Assembly: GCF_040218225.1 (NCBI RefSeq)
Contig: NZ_JAVJQO010000008.1
Location: 682,001-746,000, forward strand
Origin: Gracilimonas sp.
GTDB lineage: Bacteria; Bacteroidota; Rhodothermia; Balneolales; Balneolaceae
DNA length: 64,000 nt
Reading direction: 5' to 3'
A program made the translations under genes and the position numbers. The notes below the pieces were generated by a model. The model searched no databases. It worked only from the letters and a program-made list of their open reading frames with translations, and had not been told where the DNA came from. The first letter of the stretch is position 1. Each line of letters begins with the position of its first letter. Below, one piece after another: positions 18,845 through 27,769 of this stretch.

Positions 18845-20230
18845 TTAATAGTTTTGGTGAATAAACCAGAGTATCTTTTCCATTTCTACCTTAACAACAC
18901 TTGAAGAGCTGACGTAATGGTTATTCATGAATGAGAAGATCAACTTCTTTCCGCTTTTTGTAACGAGGTAACCACTCAGGCAGTGATTATTACTCAGCGT
19001 ACCCGTTTTTGCGAAAATGTATGGCTCTCCTCCTTCTCTGTGTGCATACCAATTTCTTATTGTACCTGATTCTCCCCCCGCTGGAAAATGCCTGAACATT
19101 AATGAGTCATCAGCAAACTCAGCATCTATCAGAGATAAAAGCTCAACCATATTCTGAGGCGTAAACAAATTATAACGGGAAAGCCCGGACCCATCCCTCC
19201 AAACCGGGTCTTTTGAAAAGTTACTGAAATACTCTTCCGAGACTTTAGCTATTACCCTGCTGGAATTCATTGGCAGGTTTTTTTCTGCCGCAATACTTAG
19301 CAGTAACTGTTCAGCCAAAAAGTTATCACTGGGCTGTAGCATTCTTGTTAAAACCGTGTCTTTATTGATTCCATACAGCCGGTTTGTGTAACCTGGCTTG
19401 ACACGGTCAACATAAGTCACATCCTTATTTAAAGTATCTGAAAGCAGATTTGTGATTAGTTCAGGAGTATAATGAAATGGCCGGTAACTGGTGTACTGTA
19501 CTGTATCCGACTTTCGGCTATACTCAAATGTATTACTGTTAAAGTCTCTGAACAGAAATGGCGTTTCTTTCCCCGGTCTTTGCTGAGCAAGTTCTATCCG
19601 GGACTTGAAAAATGCAGGCTTTATTACATATCCATCTTCATTCTCAGCGATCTTTATTTGATTTATTTCCTGAACTTCAATCTCCGCCACATTACCATAC
19701 ATTGGAAAGGGACTCTTCTCTGTAGAATAATAGTACTGATAGTCGCCCCATGCCCAACCGGGACCAAGTAATTCATCTTCATAGTGATTATCCGAGTAGT
19801 ACAGATCATATAGGCTCTCTTTTAGAAAATTAAATGCCGTAGAATCATTAAAATCCGGGTGAAGAAAAGTTGGGTCACCGGTTCCCCAAAAAATGAGAGA
19901 GTCTCCGCTTATGATATAATCAAGAGCTGGTAACGAGTCGGGCAATTGTTTAAGAGAAGCAAAAAAAGTATACAGTTTTGTGTTGGATGCCGGGGTGAAA
20001 TACTTATCAGAATTCCTGTGAAAAAGCGTGGTATCCTCTTCCGGGTCATATAAAACAAATCCGGTAAAGTTACTTTTAAAGACTGCTGAGGAATCGAATG
20101 CAGCTGCCAAAGGAGACGTGCTTTCCTTGCTAGAGGGAGTAACTTCACTTACAGGCTCCGTTGTCTTACAACTGATTATAAATAAGAAAGTAAAGACAAG
20201 GAAAAGGGGCTTGTGTTCTAAAAATTGCAT
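18845..20230 (-). CDS. dacB: D-alanyl-D-alanine carboxypeptidase/endopeptidase (PBP4, S13 family) lipoprotein
   Basis: A 461-residue penicillin-binding protein that trims or opens peptidoglycan cross-links. The SxxK motif is S82-N-T-K85 (ASNTKL), the SxN motif is in QPSDNFLAEQ and the KTG motif is in FAKTGTLSNN. The N-terminus MQFLEHKPLFLVFTFLFIIS ends in a lipobox with the lipid-acceptor cysteine at C21, so it should be a lipoprotein. It is the last gene of a minus-strand run cinA-porin-ftsX-dacB. Confidence 0.9.
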   Translation of the reverse strand: MQFLEHKPLFLVFTFLFIISCKTTEPVSEVTPSSKESTSPLAAAFDSSAVFKSNFTGFVLYDPEEDTTLFHRNSDKYFTPASNTKLYTFFASLKQLPDSLPALDYIISGDSLIFWGTGDPTFLHPDFNDSTAFNFLKESLYDLYYSDNHYEDELLGPGWAWGDYQYYYSTEKSPFPMYGNVAEIEVQEINQIKIAENEDGYVIKPAFFKSRIELAQQRPGKETPFLFRDFNSNTFEYSRKSDTVQYTSYRPFHYTPELITNLLSDTLNKDVTYVDRVKPGYTNRLYGINKDTVLTRMLQPSDNFLAEQLLLSIAAEKNLPMNSSRVIAKVSEEYFSNFSKDPVWRDGSGLSRYNLFTPQNMVELLSLIDAEFADDSLMFRHFPAGGESGTIRNWYAHREGGEPYIFAKTGTLSNNHCLSGYLVTKSGKKLIFSFMNNHYVSSSSVVKVEMEKILWFIHQNY

Positions 20231-20258
20231 AAATGAGTTTTATATAAATTAAATCTGA

Positions 20259-21143
20259 TCAGCCTGAGATATAAGTCTCTTGTATAAACCGGCGTGCCGC
20301 CCAACGACTACCCCACCAGCCCATTAGTAACGAAAGTACGACCATAGCACTTACTAAAAAGTACCATCTTCCAAATGGCCAGCTAAGTGTTCCTAAGTCA
20401 GCGAGATAAAATGGAATGGCAAATTCGAAGATAAAAAATACACAGACAACTGCCATTGTACCCGCAATCAACCCTTGCAAAATACCTTCTACAATAAATG
20501 GACTTCGGATAAACTTGTTTGTGGCCCCAACCAATTTCATGGCTCGTATCAAATCACGTTTAGCATATATGGTGAGCCGGATGGTATTATAAACGAGAAT
20601 CAAGGCTGCCAAAAGAATCAGGAATCCAATACCTCCGCCAATTAAAGTGAATGTATTCAGATTAGATTCCATCACTCTGAGCAAAGCTGCGTTGTATTCA
20701 ATTTCATCAACCCCACGTAAATTTCTTAACTGAGATACCATCGTTTCTATCTTATCTGCCCCGACATCTGTATCCACACTCAGACGAAATGAAGCCGGAA
20801 GAAAATTGAGCTCAGCAAGTTCTTCCACACCCGTTCCAAATTCTCTTCGCATTATAGCTGATGCACTGTCTTTTGAGATATACATAACTTCCCTAACCAA
20901 TTCCTCACTTTCTAACTCCTGCCTGATTTGGTTGGTAGTTCGTTCGTCTACATCAAATAAAAAGACTTCCACTTCTATCATATCTTTGATAGACATAGCC
21001 TGACTATAGATATTAAATCCAATCCTTGTTAGAACACCCAATAAAAGCACCGCGATAAACAGGGAAAGTATAGATGTTGTAGCCGCAAGCTTGGCTCTTT
21101 TTATTCCTGTAAATCCTTCTTTAACAATGTATTTTAGACTCAT
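20259..21143 (-). CDS. ftsX: Cell division protein FtsX (ABC transporter permease)
   Basis: A 294-residue four-helix membrane protein with the FtsX plan. One helix (about residues 22-45) is followed by a large extracytoplasmic loop (about 50-165), then three helices (about 170-190, 215-245, 262-282). Motifs such as IKRAKLAATTSILSLF and RAMKLVGATNKFIRSPF fit the family. It works with FtsE to activate cell-wall hydrolases at division. No ftsE is adjacent, so the ATPase must be encoded elsewhere. Confidence 0.9.
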   Translation of the reverse strand: MSLKYIVKEGFTGIKRAKLAATTSILSLFIAVLLLGVLTRIGFNIYSQAMSIKDMIEVEVFLFDVDERTTNQIRQELESEELVREVMYISKDSASAIMRREFGTGVEELAELNFLPASFRLSVDTDVGADKIETMVSQLRNLRGVDEIEYNAALLRVMESNLNTFTLIGGGIGFLILLAALILVYNTIRLTIYAKRDLIRAMKLVGATNKFIRSPFIVEGILQGLIAGTMAVVCVFFIFEFAIPFYLADLGTLSWPFGRWYFLVSAMVVLSLLMGWWGSRWAARRFIQETYISG

Positions 21144-21144
21144 A

Positions 21145-23118
21145 TTAATTTCTGAATTGTGCTCTTATTCCTACAATTAAACGTCGTGGCGGCATCGGAA
21201 ATCCGGCTGCTTCAAAGTAGCCCGACTGACCTAATCCGTCAAGCGCATTTTCCCACCTTAGTACAACCATTATTCCTCTAACCCTGGCCGAAAGTTCCCC
21301 ATCCAGTCGAAAGAACGGTGGGAGCTCCTGATAGGTACTATTTCCCTGCCAATAGCTTAATTCGGTATTGTATGTTCGGGCTGAATAAAACAGAGGTGAT
21401 AATAAGGTTTTTATGCCAATTTTAAGATAGGCGGCCCGATCAAATACATATCCTTTCACAAATGCTGAGTTCCTAAGCCATAAAACCTGACTTTGATGAT
21501 TAAGCCCGGCCAGATTACTTTCAGGATTCTCATATCTAAACTGCTGTAATGCAGCTGAGCTCTCAATTTCAAACCGATGATTCTCAAAACGGCCAAACAC
21601 CATTCCGCTCAACTGTTCAATCTTATCACTATTTGAGAATGAACTATCAGGATTTAAAAAAGTAGCTTTATCGGAAGATTTAAATCTGCCTGAAACACCA
21701 AATGTAAGGCCTGGAATAAGATTAAAGTCAACACTTCCAGCTGTAGAAATCCCGCTCTCATTTTCAAGATCTACGTTTCCTGTATAGCTTTTTGATTGCC
21801 AGTATAAAGCCTGCATGGTAGGTATTTGGCTATAACTTGCAGCACTAACATTAACCCTAAGCTTATTCGAAATTAGTGAATTCACTCCTATACTGAGATC
21901 ATGACCTGAATACCCATCACTACGTTTTTTGAATCTAGCTTTACTGTATAACTCGAGGTTAGTAATAACTTGATATCCAATGGAAGCTTCTCCATTTACT
22001 TCATTCCAGGAGTTTTCTGAGAGTGCAGAGTTATTTTCTATAGAATAATTTTGCGCCTCTATTTCTCCACGTATTGTCAGGTCATTAAAGATAAATTCTT
22101 TAAAAATATTACCTCCTACAGCTCTTAGCTCCCATCCAAGAGTATCTCCTGTAAAACGAAGATCTTTTTTGTTGTTGGTTATAGAAAGTTCAAATCCGCC
22201 ATCCTCAGCAGAAGCCGTGTCTTTTCGGTGATAAATTCCTCCAATCAAATCCCATCTTGTATACTCTGAATTACCATTAAAGCTATTCGGGGCAGAAGTA
22301 AATTCATCAAAAGGAAAAGTTGATGGGTTCCCTACGTTATATCCGAATGGTTCGTCATTATTAAGTTGATTTCGCAGGTACATCCCTCTAATCAGAAAGC
22401 GGTCATTCAGGTGATGATAAACACGCCCTACTACCTGACTCCCTTCTATATTACTGTTTGGATAATATCCTCCTCCCCTGCGATCCCAATATGAAAGCTC
22501 CAAATTGGTTTGTTCAGAAAAATTCTGGGCTACCAAAAATTCCAGGTTTCGGTAAGCACCACTCGCTTCATCATAGTTCAGATAGCTAATGGGTTTAATG
22601 ATGTAATAATCCCGTAGCCGAATATCAGAATAGTAATTTCCTTCAAATGACTCTGTAGCAACTCCAATTTTACGATGGGGTATCAGGTTGTAATTTGGCA
22701 GTCCGGTAATTGGGTTATTCAGCGAGAGGCCTTCCATCTCAAGCCGCTGCTCATAAGGCTGATATCCATTTATATGAAAAGCATCAACACGACCATTAGT
22801 ACCTTGCCTGTATGAAATCACATCGCGCCTATACGCCTGATAATCTCCCCAATTTGGCCATATTTGCCAGCGCATAAGGCTGTCGTTGGTAATCTGAGTG
22901 GAACCAAGTGTGTTATGTTCTATCCACGGGGTTATCTGACCTGGCTCTGGTTTCTTTTCCTTTTTCTGCAGGGTTGTATCCCGGGGGGTAGTTCTCAGCG
23001 AATCTGGGTTACTAACCTGAACTTGAGATGAATCTACGGCCGTAGAATCAGAAACTTGTCCCAGCACAGGAAACCAAAGCATCAGAAAAATAATATGGAG
23101 GCCTGTCAGTTTCTTCAA
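21145..23118 (-). CDS. Putative outer-membrane beta-barrel protein (Bacteroidetes putative porin/TonB-receptor-like)
   Basis: A 657-residue exported protein: signal peptide to about residue 20 (WFPVLGQ), a Ser/Thr/Lys/Pro-rich linker, then many alternating amphipathic strands with frequent Tyr, Asn and Arg. The end (FPMPPRRLIVGIRAQFRN, terminal aromatic strand) resembles the final barrel strands of TonB-dependent receptors, and the N-terminal part contains a short plug-like segment. Substrate is unknown. Its start overlaps the cinA stop and its stop is one base from ftsX, so it is embedded in that operon. Confidence 0.7.
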   Translation of the reverse strand: MKKLTGLHIIFLMLWFPVLGQVSDSTAVDSSQVQVSNPDSLRTTPRDTTLQKKEKKPEPGQITPWIEHNTLGSTQITNDSLMRWQIWPNWGDYQAYRRDVISYRQGTNGRVDAFHINGYQPYEQRLEMEGLSLNNPITGLPNYNLIPHRKIGVATESFEGNYYSDIRLRDYYIIKPISYLNYDEASGAYRNLEFLVAQNFSEQTNLELSYWDRRGGGYYPNSNIEGSQVVGRVYHHLNDRFLIRGMYLRNQLNNDEPFGYNVGNPSTFPFDEFTSAPNSFNGNSEYTRWDLIGGIYHRKDTASAEDGGFELSITNNKKDLRFTGDTLGWELRAVGGNIFKEFIFNDLTIRGEIEAQNYSIENNSALSENSWNEVNGEASIGYQVITNLELYSKARFKKRSDGYSGHDLSIGVNSLISNKLRVNVSAASYSQIPTMQALYWQSKSYTGNVDLENESGISTAGSVDFNLIPGLTFGVSGRFKSSDKATFLNPDSSFSNSDKIEQLSGMVFGRFENHRFEIESSAALQQFRYENPESNLAGLNHQSQVLWLRNSAFVKGYVFDRAAYLKIGIKTLLSPLFYSARTYNTELSYWQGNSTYQELPPFFRLDGELSARVRGIMVVLRWENALDGLGQSGYFEAAGFPMPPRRLIVGIRAQFRN

Positions 23119-24401
23119 GAAAATTGCTTTTTTAGATCATACGGCATGGTTTCAATGCCTTTGAGCACTCTGCGGGTAATTTCCAGAAGTACCATTTTAG
23201 TTCTTTCTTTGTTAATGAGTCGATCTTTGGTAAACATAGCTTTTATCGCAAAATGTTCACCTTCGTTTTGATAGAAACCCATCCAAACGGTACCCACTGG
23301 TTTTTCCTCTGTCCCTCCGCCGGGGCCGGCAATTCCTGTAGTTGAAATCCCAATTTCTGTACCTAAAGTTTTGGCAACACCTTTGGCCATTTGCAGTGCA
23401 ACTTCTTTACTTACCGCACCTACAGAGTCCAAACTCTGCTGAGAAACACCCACTTGCTTTACCTTCACATGATTTGCATATGAGACTATACCACCATCGA
23501 AATAATCACTGCTTCCGGCCACATCCGTAAATGTGTTTGCAATAAGTCCACCAGTACAACTTTCAGCTACAGCTATTTTTAATCCTCTTTCTTTCAATAA
23601 TTTCCCAACGGCTTCACTGATTGAGAAGTCTTTTCCTTCACCGTAAATATACTTACCCGCTTTTTGGTAAATAACTTCTGTAAGTTTTTTAAGGTTTTCC
23701 TGTGCCTCTTCTTTGGTTGAACCGCTCCCGTTCAGTCTAAGTGTAACACCTCCTGGAGAAGGTAAAAAGGCCAGGCTCACACCATTCTCAAAATATCCTG
23801 ATAAATCGCCCAGAACCTGATCACTTAGTGTACTTTCACCAACACCTGCTGTTTTAATATAATGAGAGTATAGAAAGCCAATATTCCCAAAAACCTCTCT
23901 TAGTTTAGGAGCTACACACTTTTTCATCAGGTGCTCCATCTCATAAGGTACACCGGGAAGAACAGCGAGATAACTTCCCGCTTCAAACCACATGCCCGGA
24001 GCCGTGCCCGCCTTATTGAAAAGGACTTCAGCATTTTCAGGCACTTCCGCCTGACTATAATTCGACTTTGAAAATGGAATATTTCTTTTTTTAAAAATGG
24101 ATTTAATATAGTCCAGTGTTTTCTGATCAAGCTTATAACCTACTTCAAATAACTCTGCAACAGCCTTTTTGGTCATATCGTCATGTGTAGGCCCTAACCC
24201 TCCTGTACATATAACAACCTCTGATTCCTGCATAGATGTTTTTATAGACTTTTTGATAAGATCGAGGTCGTCAGATATCGTCAGAACCTGAGCAACTTCA
24301 AATCCAAGTCCGGTCAAAAATTCACCCAGCCAGGATGCGTTGGTGTTTACCGTATCGCCAATAAGAAGCTCGTTGCCGATGGAGATGATCTGTGCTTTCA
24401 T
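23115..24401 (-). CDS. cinA: CinA family competence/damage-inducible protein (nicotinamide-nucleotide amidase)
   Basis: The start is taken as the ATG at 24401 (MKAQIISIGNELLIGDTVNTN), giving 428 residues; an upstream start at 24431 adds ten poorly conserved residues. The N-terminal domain is MoCF-biosynthesis-like (COG1058) with CTGGLGPTHDD. The C-terminal domain is the CinA/PncC deamidase with AVAESCTGGLIANTF. The family hydrolyses NMN or ADP-ribose-type compounds in NAD recycling. Its last bases overlap the start of the porin-like gene. Confidence 0.93.
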   Translation of the reverse strand: MKAQIISIGNELLIGDTVNTNASWLGEFLTGLGFEVAQVLTISDDLDLIKKSIKTSMQESEVVICTGGLGPTHDDMTKKAVAELFEVGYKLDQKTLDYIKSIFKKRNIPFSKSNYSQAEVPENAEVLFNKAGTAPGMWFEAGSYLAVLPGVPYEMEHLMKKCVAPKLREVFGNIGFLYSHYIKTAGVGESTLSDQVLGDLSGYFENGVSLAFLPSPGGVTLRLNGSGSTKEEAQENLKKLTEVIYQKAGKYIYGEGKDFSISEAVGKLLKERGLKIAVAESCTGGLIANTFTDVAGSSDYFDGGIVSYANHVKVKQVGVSQQSLDSVGAVSKEVALQMAKGVAKTLGTEIGISTTGIAGPGGGTEEKPVGTVWMGFYQNEGEHFAIKAMFTKDRLINKERTKMVLLEITRRVLKGIETMPYDLKKQFS

Positions 24402-24462
24402 GGGGCGTAAATTCCGTATTAGCCAACCCAATTTCCACAGTTATTTAAAGGGACAAGGTTTT

Positions 24463-24507
24463 AGGTGTTAGATTTAGTGAATAGAATACATACTAAATCT
24501 AACACCT
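24463..24507. repeat. 16-bp perfect inverted repeat in a divergent promoter region
   Basis: AGGTGTTAGATTTAGT (24463-24478) is exactly complementary to ACTAAATCTAACACCT (24492-24507) across a 13-base spacer. The repeat lies between cinA (leftward) and pgsA (rightward), where no terminator is needed, and is not followed by a T tract. It could be a hairpin, a regulator site or a small mobile-element relic. Confidence 0.8.
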
Positions 24508-24598
24508 TGTAACTAAGCCCAGCTCTCAAAAATCTATGATGTTATCGTCTGAATTACTTAGTAAGTTTGGCGGTCACTGAAAGACTGAATTATCGCAG

Positions 24599-25192
24599 AT
24601 GAAAAACATCCCCAACATATTAAGTACCATCCGGATGGTACTGGCTCCTATTTTCCTGTTCATGTATATACAAGACGAACTAATCTGGCGCTCGCTCAGT
24701 GTTGCTGTTTTTGCCACCGCAGCTGTAACCGATTATTTTGACGGCAAAATTGCCCGTTATTATGAATTGGAAAGTGATTTTGGGGTTTTTATCGATCCTC
24801 TGGCTGATAAATTTCTCACTTTTGCAGGCTTCTTTTGCCTTCCTTTTCTGGATGTATCCCAATTCCCCTGGTGGGCCGTTATTGTAATTGTGGTGAGGGA
24901 TGTGTTTGTAACTGCACTCAGGTTATATGCAGGACGTAAGAAAATTACCATGAAAACCCGGTTTACAGCTAAAGCTAAAACAATGGTGCAAATGCTGTTT
25001 CTATACACCGTTTTGTTATTGGGAGTATTCAAGCAAGCAGACATTGAGTTTGCTGATTTAGCCGCTCAATTCTTTAATTCCGGCGTACTTTTCTATGCCA
25101 TGATGTTCGTAACGGCACTAACAGTTTACTCTGGTGTTGAATACATTTGGAGCAACAGCCAATTATTTAAAGCACAAGACCAACACTCGTGA
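24599..25192 (+). CDS. pgsA: CDP-diacylglycerol-glycerol-3-phosphate 3-phosphatidyltransferase
   Basis: A 197-residue membrane enzyme that makes phosphatidylglycerophosphate. The CDP-alcohol phosphotransferase signature D-G-x2-A-R-x8-G-x3-D-x3-D is visible as DYFDGKIARYYE followed by DFGVFIDPLADK. The rest is hydrophobic helices. The next gene, pgpA, overlaps by four bases (GTGA) and encodes the following step, dephosphorylation to phosphatidylglycerol. Confidence 0.95.
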   Translation: MKNIPNILSTIRMVLAPIFLFMYIQDELIWRSLSVAVFATAAVTDYFDGKIARYYELESDFGVFIDPLADKFLTFAGFFCLPFLDVSQFPWWAVIVIVVRDVFVTALRLYAGRKKITMKTRFTAKAKTMVQMLFLYTVLLLGVFKQADIEFADLAAQFFNSGVLFYAMMFVTALTVYSGVEYIWSNSQLFKAQDQHS

Positions 25193-25674
25193 ATGCCTTA
25201 AAGTTTTTTCTTGGAACCGGATGCTATTCGGGTTTATTCCCTAAAACACCCGGAACAGCAGGTAGTTTTGTGATGCTATTTCCCCTTTATTTTATTCTTC
25301 AGCTTAACTCAACCTGGCTGATTTTACTTATCGTAACGGTGAGTTGCCTGATCTGCATATGGGTAGCTGGCTACTTTGAAGAAAAATATGACAAAGACCC
25401 GGGCTTGCTGGTGATGGATGAATGGGCCGGTCAATCGCTCACGTTTCTAACTATAGGATTAACGGGTAATCCGGAAGATCATATTATCATTCTGTTAACG
25501 GGTTTTGTGCTCTTTCGCTTTTTTGACCTTTTAAAGCCATTAGGAGTAAAAAAGATGCAGGATATGCCCGGAGGGTGGGGAATTTTTGTTGATGATTTAT
25601 TAGCAGGATTGTATGCGCTTCTGTGCTTAAAAACCCTTATTTTTGTCTGGCCAAATATATTTGGGATGGTATAA
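25189..25674 (+). CDS. pgpA: Phosphatidylglycerophosphatase A
   Basis: A 161-residue membrane protein starting at GTG, overlapping pgsA. Typical segments are GTGCYSGLFPKTPGTAGSF at the start, VMDEWAGQ in the middle and FRFFDLLKPLGVKKMQ with PGGWGIFVDDLLAG near the end; the acidic residues coordinate the catalytic metal. It removes the phosphate from phosphatidylglycerophosphate. Together with pgsA it completes phosphatidylglycerol synthesis. Confidence 0.95.
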   Translation: MNALKFFLGTGCYSGLFPKTPGTAGSFVMLFPLYFILQLNSTWLILLIVTVSCLICIWVAGYFEEKYDKDPGLLVMDEWAGQSLTFLTIGLTGNPEDHIIILLTGFVLFRFFDLLKPLGVKKMQDMPGGWGIFVDDLLAGLYALLCLKTLIFVWPNIFGMV

Positions 25675-25719
25675 AATTCACTCATCGCAGCGGTACCAAT
25701 AACAGAATTTAAAAGACTT

Positions 25720-26376
25720 ATGATACTCAATAACTCATTTGCACGTGAGCTGGCAGCTCATTTGCTTGAAATTAACGCCGTAGTTCTTCGCCCCAATGAT
25801 CCATTCACGTGGACATCAGGATGGAACTCTCCTATCTACTGCGATAACCGGCTTACCTTGCGATATCCGGAAATACGAAATGAAATTGAAAATGAATTCA
25901 CATCAATCATCCAGGAAAAATTTTCTGATGTAGACGTTATTACCGGTACAGCAACAGCCGGGATTCCACATGCAGCCTGGGTGGCCTCAAACCTCAATAA
26001 ACCGATGGCGTATGTACGGGCCAAGGCGAAAGCACATGGCATGGGTAACCAAATTGAAGGTGGCGTTAAAAAAGGAGAGTCTACCGTAGTAATTGAAGAT
26101 TTGATTTCAACTGGCGGATCGGCAATTTCAGTAGTTGAAGCTCTGAAGTTTGTGGGGGCAAAAGTGGATGCTGTACTTTCGATTTTTACATATGACTTCG
26201 ATAAAGCTTCTAAAAAATTCAGTGATGTCAACGTTCCGGTCTATACTCTCACCGACTACAAAACACTGGTTAACGTAGCCGTTGAAAAGGGTGTTATTGA
26301 TGGAGATGATCTGGATCTGCTTTCAAGCTGGAGAGATCACCCGGAAGTTTGGCCTGATAGTCCTTCGGATGAATAA
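25720..26376 (+). CDS. pyrE: Orotate phosphoribosyltransferase
   Basis: A 218-residue pyrimidine-biosynthesis enzyme that joins orotate with PRPP. The PRPP-binding motif is TVVIEDLISTGGSA and the early segment DPFTWTSGWNSPIYCDNR is characteristic. It follows pgpA by 45 bases and precedes miaB by 34 bases on the same strand, with no sign of functional coupling to either. Confidence 0.95.
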   Translation: MILNNSFARELAAHLLEINAVVLRPNDPFTWTSGWNSPIYCDNRLTLRYPEIRNEIENEFTSIIQEKFSDVDVITGTATAGIPHAAWVASNLNKPMAYVRAKAKAHGMGNQIEGGVKKGESTVVIEDLISTGGSAISVVEALKFVGAKVDAVLSIFTYDFDKASKKFSDVNVPVYTLTDYKTLVNVAVEKGVIDGDDLDLLSSWRDHPEVWPDSPSDE

Positions 26377-26410
26377 TTTGTATATTTTGAATTCATAAAA
26401 TTCTAGCGCA

Positions 26411-27769
26411 GTGAAAGACAAGAAATTTTATATAGAGACTTACGGTTGTCAGATGAATTTTGCGGATTCTGAGATCGTGAATTCCATTTTACTTGAAGAA
26501 GGCATGCAGCCTGTTCATGAAGCAGAAAGTGCAGACGTAGTTCTGGTAAATACCTGCTCTATCCGTGAAAATGCAGAAACCAAAGTCTGGAACCGACTCA
26601 AAGAACTCCGATCCATAAAAAAAGAGAATGGTGAGCTCACAGTGGGCGTGTTGGGATGTATGGCCGAGCGCATCAAGGACAGAATCATCGAGCAGGAGCA
26701 TCTGGTAGATATTGTTGTTGGTCCTGATGCCTACCGTGATATCCCCCGCCTCCTGCAGGAAGTAGAAGACGGACGTAAGGCCGTAAATGTGTTGCTCTCA
26801 CTGGAAGAGACCTATGCCGACATTGCTCCTGTCAGAACCACTGGTAATGGAGTGAATGCCTTTGTTTCTATCATGCGTGGTTGTGACAACATGTGTTCAT
26901 TCTGTGTGGTACCGTTTACCCGTGGACGTGAACGCAGTCGTCCGATGGAATCCATCCTTAAAGAAATTAAACAGCTTAGCGACGAAGGATATAAAGAAGT
27001 AACTCTGTTAGGGCAGAATGTGAACTCCTACCTGGATGGAGAAAACACGTTCACAAAATTGATGGACAAAGCAAGTAAAGTAGATTCGGAAATGCGGTTC
27101 CGCTTCTCTTCTCCCCATCCGAAAGACTTCCCGGACGATCTGCTGCATTTAATTGCAGAACGACCGAATCTATGCAACTACATTCATATTCCAGCTCAGG
27201 CTGGCAGTGACAGCATGCTGGAGCGTATGCGCAGACCTTATACGAGAGAGGGGTATTTGGAGCTTATCAGCAACATGAAGTCCATCATACCAGGTGTTTC
27301 ACTTTCCACGGATATCATTGCAGGTTTCTGTGATGAAACTGAGGAGGAACATCAGCAAACACTATCCCTGATGGCTGAAGTTGAATACGACCTCGCTTAC
27401 ATGTTCGCTTACTCGGAACGCGAGCGGACCCTGGCCTACCGAAAATATGAAGATAACGTACCGGAAAAGGTCAAAAAGCGTCGTCTGACGGAAATTATAA
27501 ATCAGCAAATGAACATTCAGGAAAGAAGAAACCAGGATGAAATCGGACGCCGGCATGTTGTATTAGTAGAAGGAACCAGCAAGCGATCTGATGATCAGAT
27601 GAGCGGACGTACCGACACCAATAAAATGTGTGTTTTCGATCGTAAGGATTTTGAACCAGGTGATTATGTAGAAGTAGAAGTCATGGATGCTACTTCAGCC
27701 ACATTAATTGCACGTCCTATCCAGAAAACTACGCTGACTGAGTATTACGGAGCTGAAGTTGCAGCCTGA
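26411..27769 (+). CDS. miaB: tRNA-2-methylthio-N6-dimethylallyladenosine synthase MiaB
   Basis: A 452-residue radical-SAM methylthiotransferase acting on A37 of tRNAs. The N-terminal UPF0004 domain ([34 protein letters not shown]) carries three cysteines for the auxiliary cluster. The radical-SAM motif is CDNMCSFC, and a C-terminal TRAM-like domain follows. The start codon is GTG at 26411. Confidence 0.96.
   Translation: MKDKKFYIETYGCQMNFADSEIVNSILLEEGMQPVHEAESADVVLVNTCSIRENAETKVWNRLKELRSIKKENGELTVGVLGCMAERIKDRIIEQEHLVDIVVGPDAYRDIPRLLQEVEDGRKAVNVLLSLEETYADIAPVRTTGNGVNAFVSIMRGCDNMCSFCVVPFTRGRERSRPMESILKEIKQLSDEGYKEVTLLGQNVNSYLDGENTFTKLMDKASKVDSEMRFRFSSPHPKDFPDDLLHLIAERPNLCNYIHIPAQAGSDSMLERMRRPYTREGYLELISNMKSIIPGVSLSTDIIAGFCDETEEEHQQTLSLMAEVEYDLAYMFAYSERERTLAYRKYEDNVPEKVKKRRLTEIINQQMNIQERRNQDEIGRRHVVLVEGTSKRSDDQMSGRTDTNKMCVFDRKDFEPGDYVEVEVMDATSATLIARPIQKTTLTEYYGAEVAA

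Noticed and set aside
18832-18848. 17-base palindrome at the fur stop codon as a regulatory site
   Set aside because: It lies between two convergent gene ends and is too small to call; at best a weak bidirectional terminator.
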